DNA of 64,000 bases from Imbricaverruca yamaguchii (GCA_034440575.1 JAOTOL010001505.1:985501-1049500); one strand, 5' to 3'; positions 45,266 through 55,526 are shown, counted from the stretch's first letter. Notes: generated by a model not told the origin, from the sequence alone. A program made the numbers and translations.

Positions 45266-46079
45266 GCCCCGTCGTCCTTCCGGTCAAATCCTCACACCCG
45301 GTCTCGGGGGAGGGGGGCTGTTCAAGACCCCCTCTAAAATCCAAACTAAGTATCGCACGAAAACGAAAGAGGTGTCATCATAAAGTGCTCGACGAGTAGG
45401 GTCCGAGCCCACCCACCAAAAAAATTTCCCCAAACGGGACGTCACCAGGGCGCTAGACTTTCACGACTTTTCACGACTTACATTATGTTTTTGACTCTGG
45501 GGAGTTCATTTTGGGGGATATACGAAAAACAAAGTTTATTTGGAATGAGAAAAGGACAGTGAATTCGAGCAGGTCTATATTTTTTGTCCAAATAATTTTT
45601 TTTAATTTAAAAAATTTTGCGTTTTCAAGTTTTCTTTAATTTTCCTTTTCCAATGGATAGAGCAGACCGAGAAACGTTGTTGGAAGTCAACTTGCCCTAA
45701 TACAAAATGCATACGTTAGCCAGAATCCTCTATTTGAACTGCAATTTGGCAAATACGCAAAATTTATATGTAGTCAAAAACTAAACAAATCACGGGTAGG
45801 TTTTGGTGCATCCGTAAAGATAAGCAAACGCTGAAAGTTTCATTAAAATATATGCATCCGTTAAAGGGTGACGACTGGTTGAACTTTTTTGTAGGTGACC
45901 TCACTTGACCTGGACTAACTCGTTGACCCTAGATGACCTGACTTCAAAATTTTGAAGCAGCATGCCAAATTGATGTGGAAAACGGTAAGCCAAATTTGGG
46001 CGTGTTGCCGCGCACTGTTCGGCCACTATCCGCGATAAACCTGAGGGGGGCGGTTGAAGACCCGCCGAGACGGGACGGG
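45266..46079. mobile_element. piggyBac-related MITE, copy B3
   Basis: About 814 bases. The left end is GCCCCGTCGTCCTTCCGGTC, preceded by TTTA (decayed TTAA). The right end is CCGAGACGGGACGGG, followed by CTGA. Internal blocks match copies B1 and B2 through their length: TCGCACGAAAACGAAAGAGG, GGGACGTCACCAGG (octamer decayed), AACGTTGTTGGAAGTCAACT, GATAAGCAAACGCTGAAAGT, CGTTGACCCTAGATGACCTG and GGTAAGCCAAATTTGGGCGT. It has no coding capacity. Confidence 0.85.
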
Positions 46080-46322
46080 CTGAGAATATTGGGATTATGG
46101 GCGTTGAATGGAAAGAATGCATCTGCAATCATGAATTTCTCCTACGTTTGGCGTGGCAGAGCCGACGTTCTTTAGCATTGTTGAAGGGTGGAACTTTACT
46201 TTGTGTCGTGCCACCGCCCCGCGGCCTCCCGGATCCTCTGGGCAGCAACCGTCGGTGCTTGACGTGCATCGAGACATGCCAGCACTTCAATATTGCCGGA
46301 AGGTTTCATGTGAAAATGTAAG

Positions 46323-47040
46323 TGACAGGCTATAAATCTATAAAAGTAGTCGAGTATGGCATCAGAAGGCAGCTAACTTGATGTCGGTTTCTTTGAAACC
46401 ATTGGAAATTAATTCGTTAATGTAGAACATCTGATATACAAATAAAAGGAGTACGATGTGATAATTCGAGGCAGAAATCCTGGAGCTGAGTGCCAAAATG
46501 ACAGGGTTAGGTGCGAATAGAAGTAGTTGAGGATGGCATCAGAAGGTAGCTGATTTTATGATCGTTTATTTGAGACCATTATAAATAAATCCGGTAATGT
46601 AGAACATCTGCTATACAGTTTAAAGGAACATTGTGATAATTCGAGACACAAATCCTGGAATTGAGTGAAAAAATGACACGGTTAGATATCTCTAAAGATA
46701 ATCGAGTATGAAATCAGAAAGCAGCTGATTTATTCCAGTTTATTCGAGACCATCGAAAATGAATTCGGGAATGTAGAACATCTGCTATACAGTTTAAATG
46801 AAAATAATGCGATAATTCGAGATACAAATCCTGGAATTGAGTAAAGAATGACAGGGTTAGATATCTATCAAGGTAATCGAGCATGACATCAGAAGGCAAT
46901 TGATTTTATGCCGGTTCATTTGAGACCATTGGAAATTAATTCGGTAATGTAGATTATCTGATATACAACTTAAAGGAATACAATGTGATAATTTGGGACA
47001 CAAATTTCGGAACTGAGTGCATAAGTGACAGGGTTAAACT
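46323..47040. repeat. 175-177-bp satellite, 4 copies
   Basis: Four head-to-tail units bounded by TGACAGGGTTA (starts 46323, 46499, 46674, 46849, next 47026). Each carries GAGTATGGCATCAGAAGGCA, TTTGAGACCATTGGAAATTA, AATGTAGAACATCTG(A/C)TATAC, GTGATAATTCGAGACACAAA and TCCTGGAATTGAGTG. The unit length is nearly constant and AT-rich, like many arthropod satellite monomers. Confidence 0.93.
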
Positions 47041-47435
47041 TTCATCGCAGTCATTCAAGATGGTATGAAAATGTAGCACGTCCGATTTTCATTTAGTTAA
47101 AAACATTGGAAATTGTCAACACATCACACAGAAGATGCATGATGCGTTTTTATCACAAGATGTTGAGTGGCCAATTGCTCCCATTTCACTTTAAGGGCAA
47201 AGTGGTAGGGTGAAATGATTTTAAAATGAAATGAACTACACATCATAGGAGAGCTTGTTTCAATGTGGTTCAAATCTGACCATTGGATATCACCTACACC
47301 TTCTCTAGAAACTATAATGTAGCATTAATCACAGCCAGCCCACTCTTGTGGTGTTCCTTCACAAACCCACCATCAGAGGCGCCACTGGTATTATGTCCGC
47401 TCATGACGCCTAACTAATGCTTTTTTGCTGGCATA
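47041..47435. other. Spacer, no supported gene
   Basis: No frames or motifs of note. Confidence 0.5.
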
Positions 47436-47439
47436 TTGA

Positions 47440-48372
47440 CACGCGCACGTCCGGGGGGCAGATATCTGCCCCCTGCCATTTTCCTGATTTACTGCCATAC
47501 TAATCGTGTTAGCAAGGCTAAAGCTCGCATGGCTGTTCATTAGTGATTTCCACATATCCTCATACATTTTAGCCCTGGGTCATCTCAGGTTAGGTCACCA
47601 GGTCAGGTGTAGTAACCCATCGATTTCAAACTTACAACACGTCATGATCTCATCATGGAACATAATATATATCTCGGTTTATTTTCGTAGCATTGACTTG
47701 AGGCCAGGGCATGGCTATGGCTTCTTCATTATAGGGCTATAGTAAAATTTACAAATGCTTCCTGGTTACATATTTGCTCTCGGAATGACCTCACAACGGT
47801 TGTGGCGTATAGTTGGAAGCTATGCTCAATGTTACCGCTGACATTTTTGCTCAGTGACCTCACCAAGGTCATCTGAGGTCATCTGAAGTCACTAACACAT
47901 TTTCTGCGCATTATATCGCACTGCTTTGCGCTAGAAGGCTGACATCACCGGCATTGTGCTTGTATCGCCAAGACGTGTCGATTGATACATTACATGCCCT
48001 CACCAGGCTACTTCATGACCTTAACCTGAGGTTGTAGTTTCGGTTGACTTGACCTTAAATCACACCGCCTATTGTCGATAGCACATTTCAAGGACTGTGG
48101 CGTTCACCGTTTGTTTCTATATGTTACAGGTCCTGAGATATGTGTCAATATCTGAGTGTCCCACCCGATCTTGTCGAATTTGACCTATGATGATCCAGTG
48201 ATCTGAATATTGACCTGAACGAAAACATGACAGAAACACTTTCGATAAAGCCTGGCACCAGCTATCCAACGGCTTTTTCTGTTTGTCGCTAACTAGCATA
48301 GTTCTAGAGATCATAGCCCCCCCCCACCCTCCGGACATGCGAAGTTGGCGCGGATCGCCGGACGTGCGAGTG
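47440..48372. mobile_element. TTAA-type MITE of a second family (MITE-D)
   Basis: A 933-base element. The left tip, CACGCGCACGTCCGG, is preceded by TTGA (47436-47439); the right tip, CCGGACGTGCGAGTG, is followed by TTAA (48373-48376). The tips are inverse copies with one mismatch. A GC-palindrome, GGGGGCAGATATCTGCCCCC, sits next to the left tip, and a C9 run near the right. AGGTCACCAGGTCAGGTG and CTGAGGTCATCTGAAGTCAC words recall the piggyBac arms. No transposase frame. Probably mobilised by a piggyBac relative. Confidence 0.72.
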
Positions 48373-48376
48373 TTAA

Positions 48377-50149
48377 ATACTTGGCTAAAAAATGCTGGTA
48401 TGGTATGTCGGGCCAACATTTTGTTTTGGCAGCGCGGACTCCTGTGGGCACAACGGACCATTGTACGTTACACAGCGTGGAATCCTGTGGCTAGAACGGA
48501 CCACAGGCGCTAAACAATGCGGACACTTGCGGCCGGCCGTCGGCGGCCAGACGATCGCGGCGCGGCGTCATCACCCCATATCAGGCAGACAACATGGCTG
48601 CACGAGCAGCGCCGGCCCGGCCCCGTCAGCCGCCGTTCTCAGTCTACACGGCTGGGGCGGCAACGGGCGCGTCAGAGCAGGGGCGCAGTCAGCGGCCCGG
48701 CCAAGGGTGCGGCGAGGCCAGAGCCCGACACACGCGCCACACACATTCGATACTTATCTCCCGCGGAACCTCCATGCAATTAAGTGAGTAGTATGTACGG
48801 TTTGCAGGTTCAGTCTTTTTTTTTCGCCCAGCGGGTCATTAAGTGCAATGTGAAAGTTTTGAAGCACTGAATGAAGTTGTTCCCTGAAGCGAAACTTTCG
48901 CTCAGTGCAAGATTTTCATTAACAATGTGTGCATCGACCGGTAACTCGGGCTTATCCACAAGTGAGTCGCCTCGTGCACCGTTCCGTGCACCGCCTTATG
49001 CACAGCTTATGCATGCACCATCACGCTTCCAGTTGCCGACGTGCGACTTGTCACCCACGCAAGGCTTCTCGTTTTCAAGATGTTGACTTTATCTTTTTTA
49101 TGCCGATATTTGACACTGGCGGTGACGTTGCATCCACACCCTGCCCGAACGTTCGGCGACGCCGCTGCGCCAGATAGGCTGCCAAGGCCACGGGCGCGGC
49201 ATCTCAGCGAGAGCCGCCGGCCGGCACGATGGGCTGGGCTGTGGTCTACTCGTCAAGATTATGTCACTTGCGATCCGATGACACGGCGTCAGCGTAGCAA
49301 CCCAGCTGCCGATAATTCACCATACACTTCATTATAATACAGTTCAGTGTTCGTATTTTGTGAACGTTGTTTCATAGAACGGCGGATTGTGACATTCATC
49401 TGGGAACGAATTTTGGCGATATGCGTTTCCAGTGAACTGATCCATAATACAGCCTGTCAACATCAGCATAATCATTGCAAATGTCGTGTCATTCAGGATA
49501 AAAGCAGACGCCTCCTAAAGGGCATAACGTTGCCATGGCGGGTACCAGGGTCGAGTCCCTCAATCTTCGTGAATTTAGCATTGGGACTATAGATTACACG
49601 GTAAAAATTAACCAAAAATATAACACCCTCTCCAAAATCCGTAGCCACAATCCCAACTACCAAGATCACGAACGCTCGAAGAAATGGTGTAGGCCCCTTT
49701 GACGCAAATTCATCCCACGTAATCCAAATTAATGATTGGTGTTCCTGGAATGCGAGAGGCCATGACCCCCACCCCACCCCCACTACCACCACCACCACCA
49801 CCACCACCACACACCCTACTCCTACGATAAGGTGAATACCTACCTACCACCACACACCAGAGCCTTGCTGGTAAGACTGCCTGTATCGCACCACCTCACC
49901 ACTGCAGTCTTGTGTGGCTTCCGCATCCGAGTTGCGACAGTGCAAAGCCGCTGGGAGCGTGTGATGTACAGATCTTGCGACCCGGCACCATGCAGCACGT
50001 ACTTGGAGGTGGCTCGTCGGCCGGTGGCAATCGTCGCCGACGGCCGGTGCAACGCGCGTCGTCTGAGCCTGCGGGCCGCGCAAAGGTCGTCGGGGTCAAC
50101 TACAATGTTCACCCATGGCTGCGAACGTACAGCAGCCGTCCGGCCGTCG
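48377..50149. other. CpG-rich unique sequence with (CCA)n; no firm gene
   Basis: CpG-dense blocks at 48515-48745 and 49130-49240 and again at 49950-50160. A small frame at 48594-48791 starts in a good context (AACATGGCT) and is Ala/Arg/Gly-rich, with no domain. (CCA)n lies at about 49784-49810. Possible unmethylated promoter islands, but no exon can be supported. Confidence 0.35.
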
Positions 50150-50308
50150 GGTGGTGCAGTCTAGGAGAGAGGTGCCCGTCTCACAATCGAAAGATTGTGG
50201 GCTCGAGTCTCACCTGTCGCTACTCTTCACCAGCGGCCAATCGGCATAAGAGATTGGCGATGCTACATGAATGAACGGTTGATGTGTCGTAAAACCGACC
50301 AACCATCC
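50150..50308 (+). mobile_element. SINE-1 copy c
   Basis: A head with CTCACAATCGAAAGATTGTG and box B-like GGCTCGAGTC at 50210-50219, then CACCTGTCGCTACTC, CCAATCGGCAT, TTGGCGATGCTACATGAATG and the terminus GTGTCGTAAAACC then GACCAACCATCC. It matches copy b (9731-9872) over the whole length, with a 10-base duplication-like insert (ATAAGAGATTGG). Confidence 0.78.
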
Positions 50309-50889
50309 ACATGGACCACATGGAAATATGCTTCGTAGACAAACCATCAAATGGTTTTGGAGATACCGTCAAAAGTGAAATATGGGCGTATGCGCAAATG
50401 ATGGGAGGAAAATGGAAGGAAAACCAATATAGCGTAAGGTCAGGCCGCTAGATGAAATGAATTCACCAGAAATTTTTTATCTCAATACTTTGTTGCTAAT
50501 GCAAATTGATGAAAGTCCGGTATGCCTGCGCTGACAAATTGAGTATATTATCTAAGCATATTCAAAGTTGCACGTGAATAACCGGTCACAGAGGCGCAAT
50601 CAAGGAGGGCCGGGGACCGGGCATCCCCCTGAACAACTAAAATACGCTAGATCAAACAAGAAATATAACACTTTTTACCACAGAAATCCAAAATTTTATG
50701 CGCACTTTGCGCGCTGAAAGCGTATTTTCCATGACGCTTATTTTCGGTCCGCCCCCTAAAAAAAATCTGACAGCGCTACTGCCTGATCAGGCCACTAATA
50801 TATCACCTGAAATATTTAAAAGGTACGTGCATTGCAGGCACTCTGAATGCTAACATACGACCTGTTACGAAGAAAAGCAGTTACACCAG
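50309..50889. other. Repeat-like spacer, no gene
   Basis: At 50590-50770 there is a stretch (GAGGCGCAATCAAGGAGGGC, ending GGTCCGCCCCCTAAAAAAAA) with the look of a mobile-element end, but I could not pair it. Confidence 0.35.
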
Positions 50890-51228
50890 AATACTTTCAG
50901 GGGCGGTCGGCCCATGTAAGGCACTAAGGCAGTGCCTCACCTGAGTAGAGCTGAGAAGTATTTGTGTATGTTATTTCCATAAAATGAAGCTTTTATCCAC
51001 TGGAAAATACCAAACATGAAAAACTAGAAACACATATGCATTGGTGACTCATAACTCGGGTGAAAATTGAAATTCGTTTACATTTACATCATTTGCATCT
51101 TAGCTTCCAAACAGCTCTATCATGGGTAGGCAGAGGCTGACCTTTCGCACGTATCGCCATATAGTGCGTTTTCGTTTCATAACAAGCGCAGGGTAGGCCG
51201 GGGGCCTCAAATATCGTTTGGCAATCGG

Positions 51229-51436
51229 TGACGTCACATGGTCTCAGCAATGGGGTCTGCTACACTTTTTTGAGCCGGGTAAAGATTATGTTGGGTATAT
51301 GTGCTTTAAATTATAAGTCAGTATGTGCTTATTATTTGTGATTTATATAAGCTAAAAAGTACAAAAATTGTTAAAAACCTATTAATTACGTCATTTAATT
51401 CCAATAATCTGATTGGCTGACAAAGCACTGACGTCA
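51229..51436 (+). promoter_or_regulatory. CRE-type promoter upstream of the THAP exon
   Basis: Two perfect TGACGTCA palindromes at 51229-51236 and 51429-51436, exactly 200 bases apart. A TTACGTCA variant lies at 51386-51393 and an inverted CCAAT box (GATTGGCTG) at 51411-51419. The last CRE is 107 bases before the THAP ATG. CREB/ATF-type bZIP factors bind this octamer; use here is inferred. Confidence 0.5.
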
Positions 51437-51542
51437 TTCGATAGTACGACTGCCAAGGGTATTATTTACAAGGTTATTTGCGCCTGACGAGGGTGGGGAA
51501 ATAGCGTGCTGGCGAGAGTTTCGAATTTGTGCGTAAAAGTCC

Positions 51543-51746
51543 ATGAAAATGAGCTCAACTGTGACTTATAAGTGGTGTTTTGTGCCTCAGTGCACTAATT
51601 CTACCTCTCTCACGCCTAACAAAATATTCCTACCAGTACCCCGTGCTGTTGAACCCCGACGTAAATGGGCCCAAATGGCGAGGCGTGACGATAAGGACAG
51701 TTTGGTGTCTTCTGCTCCCTGGTTCTGCTGTGAAGATCATTTTGAG
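51543..51746 (+). CDS. THAP zinc-finger domain, first coding exon
   Basis: A sequence-specific DNA-binding C2CH finger. The frame starts MKMSSTVTYKWCFVPQCTNS; either Met 1 or Met 3 could be used, the latter being the usual start for such proteins. Visible THAP landmarks are the first Cys pair (W-C-FVP-Q-C), then PNKIFLPVPR, RRKWAQMARRD, SSAPWFCCEDHFE with the C-x2-H pair, and the spacing of the invariant Trp. The frame ends at a consensus donor, GAG|GTAAGT (51746/51747), inside the domain before its C-terminal AVPTLF-type segment, so a second exon is required. I could not find that exon downstream. It lies 645 bases inside the left end of the hAT-like element. THAP domains occur both in host regulators and in P and some hAT transposases; either is possible. 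Confidence 0.8.
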
Positions 51747-52177
51747 GTAAGTTCAACCTCTGCCTGAAAATGGAAAAACTGGAGAAATTCAATTTATACA
51801 ATTTTTGCCCACTGCTCAGACTGTGAGGGGACTAAAACTCCTATTTTGGGTGCTGGGTCTCAGCGAGACCACTTTTCGTTTCTTGTAATGTGTGTGTATG
51901 CAATAACTGTCAATGGATTCATTTCACTACCCCTTGGATCCACCTTTGCCCCTAGTCAATGCTGTCAATGCTCATTTGTACAGTAGGGGAAGGCAGGGCA
52001 ATCCCAGACAGTGGGTAATGCCAGACACCATCCTGTAGAGAAAACTATGACCACCGCTGATCAGCTGATGCTGTTTACGAAATATTTGGCCATCATCCAG
52101 CTCATGTGACAATCGATCATCCAGATCAGCTGCATTATTTGGTTTTTGTAACCAAAAGATTGTTTTCCTGCCTTTGT

Positions 52178-52255
52178 TTTTATAAAAGTCATAAAGTCAT
52201 AAAGTATTAAGGCTTAATAAGAGCCACAGGGGCCCATCTGGGTTAAGCCTATCTA
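52178..52255 (-). mobile_element. CR1-like LINE tail relic
   Basis: Reverse-strand match to the LINE-B 3' end: GATGGGCCCCTGTGGCTC followed by an AAGCCTTAATACTTTATGAC-type repeat (ATAAAGTCATAAAGTC on the plus strand). Diverged from LINE-B at 62.35 kb, so probably another subfamily. Confidence 0.55.
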
Positions 52256-52399
52256 GAAAAGGTACTAGAAATGTACATACTCCCAAATGTAAAACTATTT
52301 CAGCATGCATACCTATACATTGAGTCTAGTGGTCATTTGACAATGTAAAAACATACCGAAGTCTGTCTGGTGCACATAAGTGCCTAAAGCTAGGAAGGC

Positions 52400-53340
52400 A
52401 GTTCTTACATATGCCCCATGGTTCAGGATCTCCATGCATGTTAGGTCTGTGGGCACATCAATTCCTTACCATGTCAATGTAGTCTGTTGACAAAATGATC
52501 ATGAATTTATGGCAAATTGGAATAAAACATTACCTACTAGCAGAATGATATGAATTCATATTTATGTGGTGACATGATACCAACCAAAGAAAGCCACCCA
52601 AATTACCATGTGCATAATAGTGAATGCTTTAATTATTGCCAATTTTCCCTGGTTAAACCTGGCTTAAACTGGTAAGTTAGATATGTTGTTCAGTGCTACC
52701 ATGAAAACAAACAAGTGTCTTTTTTTATTTATTTGATTTATTTTTTTATTTTGATCCGAGTTGTTGCTGGGGTGGCTTGAGGAGCCAGGGTTCTATTGCT
52801 AAGCAGAGCTTGTTGCGTGAACCCTGGCCCCACCACCCGATCCATGAGCTCCAGTTCAACGGCAGAATTTAGACCGAAAGTTTAACGTGCCGCCAATGCA
52901 CCGACACGGCCGCCCGGTAGCTCGTCCCGGGCCTTATCGGGCCAGCTGCCAACTGACACTCCCGGCCGGGGGCTAAATGCGAGCGCGCGAAGCGACTCGA
53001 ACCCTGTGTTGCCAATACAGGGGAGACCGGTATTGGCTCTAACCAACTGAGCTACCAGGGCGGCAACACAGGTTTTCACTGAGGATAAGGAAAAAACTTG
53101 CTTTAAACTGGTAAGTGCCAGAAATGCCCACCCAGGTTGTCAACACATGGTATGTGTGAGCCTGTCTTTTAATATTCTGCATGAAATGATTCATTCCAAT
53201 TTTACAGAAATTCATGATCCTTTTGTCAACTGACCACATCTAAATGGTGGGTATAGGTACCTAGGTAAGCACATTTGTACCTGCAAACTTAACATGCACA
53301 TAAATCATATGCCATGGCATGTATGCGAGGCCTGCTGACA
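52400..53340. repeat. Inverted repeat, arms about 150 bp, around a SINE
   Basis: The left arm, about 52400-52545 (GTTGACAAAATGATCATGAA, then AAATTGGAATAAAACATT), is matched inversely by about 53180-53340 (AAATGATTCATTCCAATTTT, then TTCATGATCCTTTTGTCAAC, with GTAAGCACATTTGTACCTGC further out). Identity is imperfect. The SINE-2 at 52718-53064 lies in the loop. Confidence 0.55.
52718..53064 (-). mobile_element. SINE-2: tRNA-derived SINE with A-rich tail (347 bp)
   Basis: On the minus strand the head reads GCCGCCCTGGTAGCTCAGTT then GGTTAGAGCC, with a consensus box A (TAGCTCAGTTGG). A CCAATAC/GTATTGG stem and box B GGTTCGAGTC (53000-52991) follow. A body of about 240 bases contains GCCCCCGGCCGGGAGTGTCA and CTCATGGATCGGGTGGTGGG, and it ends in an A/T-rich tail (AAAATAAAAAAATAAATC). 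The acceptor stem and anticodon arm are not those of an intact tRNA, so I call a SINE rather than a tRNA gene. It is unrelated in body and tail to SINE-1. Confidence 0.8.
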
Positions 53341-53890
53341 CAGCTTTAAGCATTTCTGTGAACAATACAATTATTTGACCTGTTTGAAATTGCAAAATGA
53401 TCACTAGGCCCCATGTCAGTCAGTGATCTATGGTTGCTAACTATTATTTTCTGTATCTACAAAAATTTAGAATATCAGCTGATGGGCATGTTAAAGAATA
53501 GGGGTAAATTCCAACTTACAAGTAACAAGGCCAAATTATGACCATCATACTTGTCTTAGGGGACACTATGTGCATGATATGGAGTAATGGTGCCCTAACC
53601 TATTCATTGCATTTACCACCTTTGATGCATGTTATATATTCCCCCCCCCCTTGTACAAACATGGGGAAAAGTCTATGAAATTGTAGATTGCTGTGGATGT
53701 AGCCATATCCATCAGCCATAGGCAGCCAACTGATGTCATCATTCCTACTAAAATCCTTTTTGCCACCAGCATTTTCTGCCAGCCAGTTTTAATTGGTAAA
53801 ACCAGTAGCATAAATAAATTATGCCAGCTGCTGCTCCCCCGCCCTCCTGTACCACAATCTCAAACCCCCCTGTAACCCCTGTAACCTCAC

Positions 53891-54018
53891 CTCTGATTCT
53901 TCACCGCCCGGATCTCAGCAGACACGTGGAGGTCGGACTTGGAGAAAAACTCAGCTACCATGATGTGATTTATGTCAGGGAGGTTTCTAGAATCCGCTTT
54001 TACATACCCAGGCTCCAT
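53891..54018 (-). CDS. First coding exon of an uncharacterised gene (minus strand)
   Basis: An ATG at 54018 opens MEPGYVKADSRNLPDINHIM followed by VAEFFSKSDLHVSAEIRAVK and NQR, then stops at a good donor, CAGAG|GTGAGG (53891/53890). The pattern LPxINHxMVAEFF ... SAE(I/L)R-x-VK-x-QR is, from memory, the N-terminal segment of animal proteins that go on to a SWIM-type or YqaJ-like nuclease region. No such downstream exon is recognised here. A perfect CRE lies 170 bases upstream. The exon faces the THAP exon convergently, 2.1 kb away, within the same hAT-like element. Length 128 bases, so phase 2 at the junction. Confidence 0.5.
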
Positions 54019-54187
54019 CCTTCCAGTTAATAGTCCAATCTGACTGACTTTAATGCGAAAAATACGTCTCAAAACACTAATAGATACCCTCCACAACGAA
54101 CAAACTTCCCAAGGCCGTATGAACTTCCCACCTTGTATACGCGTTTATATTGTTTGTCTCGTATGCGCCATTTGGCTTACTATCGAG

Positions 54188-54195
54188 TGACGTCA
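54188..54195 (-). promoter_or_regulatory. CRE octamer in the promoter of the minus-strand exon
   Basis: TGACGTCA within GTGACGTCAC, an extended palindrome. An ATGCGCCATTTGG stretch at 54152-54164 (AAATGGCGCAT on the minus strand) resembles a YY1 or initiator site. Together they sit 130-180 bases 5' of the exon ATG. Confidence 0.45.
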
Positions 54196-55073
54196 CGCGT
54201 GAATACTGCCCCGAGGGCATTTAAAGAAAGTGGATTTTCTCCATGATTTCGGCATTTTCAACATGCAATATGAACATTTTTGAACTCAGCGTGATTTTAT
54301 ACATCGGAAACCAACGCTGACCAAATTTGTGTAGCGGACCCCATTGCCCAGTCCCGTAGGCGCTCCAGCGAAACATCCGTGTTTTCCACACGATATTTCA
54401 GATCCACCGAAATGGGACAACATTGGGATCATCTGAAAGCTGGAAGAATCTTGTCCACGACTATGAGCCGTATTTTCCCAAGTACTAGGATTTTTTACTT
54501 GGATCCGCGCTGACTGCATTCACCTCAAGCGCCGCAGGAATCGCACGGTGCCACGGGTAGTAGCAGTGTGATGGGACAGGCCAACTGAAGATCACGGCCG
54601 TGAAGGAGGGGTACGAGTAAGTAAGAAATAACTGTTGCAACATAATTCCTCCCCACTCAGTGTAGGGGCGTAAGCAAGGGTGGGGGTACTGGGGGCATAT
54701 GTCCCCATGGGAAGGCGGTACCCATCCGGTCAGGAAAAGGCGCCAATATTATATTTAGGCTACCGGCAGTGGCACCTATACTGGTTGAAATAGCACGCCC
54801 TTATCACCCATGCGCAGATACGGAACCTGCAGCTGGTTTTCATTGTTTTTCCGATTGTTTTTCCAATTTTCATTCATATATGTCTAGACCAGGGGTGTTC
54901 TTTTTGTATATTTTTTAAGGGCAAGTGCTCCCTCAATGTTGACTCTGTCCACTAATAAGTTAGACCTTTAGCATGGGGTACCATGGAGCATGCATTCTAT
55001 CGATGTGGGGCTTCCCATTAATTCATGTATTTTGCAACCAAATAATCAATAATAAGAATAACAACAATAACAA

Positions 55074-55074
<1 letters not shown>

Positions 55075-55158
<84 letters not shown>
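55075..55158. repeat. (TA)n(TG)n compound microsatellite
   Basis: (TA)n at about 55075-55115 passes directly into (TG)n to 55155, ending TGCGTGTGTGC. Confidence 0.97.
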
Positions 55159-55161
<3 letters not shown>

Positions 55162-55526
55162 GTGCATACATTTCCATATATACATACATATATTAATCAT
55201 AATAATATATATCATATATAATTTGTATGTATGCATGCCAGCCATTTCAGGTCATGAAATGGAAATGTATGAAAACCTCAATGATATTTGATATATGAAC
55301 ACATCCCGGAAATTTCGGAAGCATTTAAGCACGAGGGAGAGGGTTGAAATCCACTGACTTCGGAACGATGGTGATAGGTTTGGCACCTTGCGGCACCAAG
55401 CTAAATTGTTCATACTCATCTTAGCATAAAATAACAATGGGTACTTATGAAAAATACTGGTCGAAATCTGGCGATTTTTTTCTGCCTCAAGTCATTTGGT
55501 TGCCACGGACCGCCCCTGGATACTTT

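Larger units (their letters stand above)
50898..55518. mobile_element. hAT-like element enclosing two convergent first exons (4.62 kb)
   Basis: Left tip CAGGGGCGGTC (50898-50908); right tip GACCGCCCCTG (55508-55518), a perfect 11-base inverse. The similarity continues to an ACTAAGGCAG / ACTTGAGGCAG block at about 25-27 bases in. The flanks are AATACTTT (50890-50897) and GATACTTT (55519-55526), a 7-of-8 match for an 8-base target duplication, as in hAT or P elements. Inside lie a THAP first exon (plus), another first exon (minus), three TGACGTCA sites, a SINE, a CR1 tail and a TA/TG microsatellite. No hAT catalytic or dimerisation domain is seen. It is either a hAT element with an N-terminal THAP whose later exons are lost, or a non-autonomous element that captured gene 5' ends. 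Confidence 0.68.

Noticed and set aside
52980..53064. Functional tRNA gene (minus strand)
   Set aside because: Boxes A and B are good, but acceptor-stem pairing fails and a SINE body with an A-rich tail follows directly.
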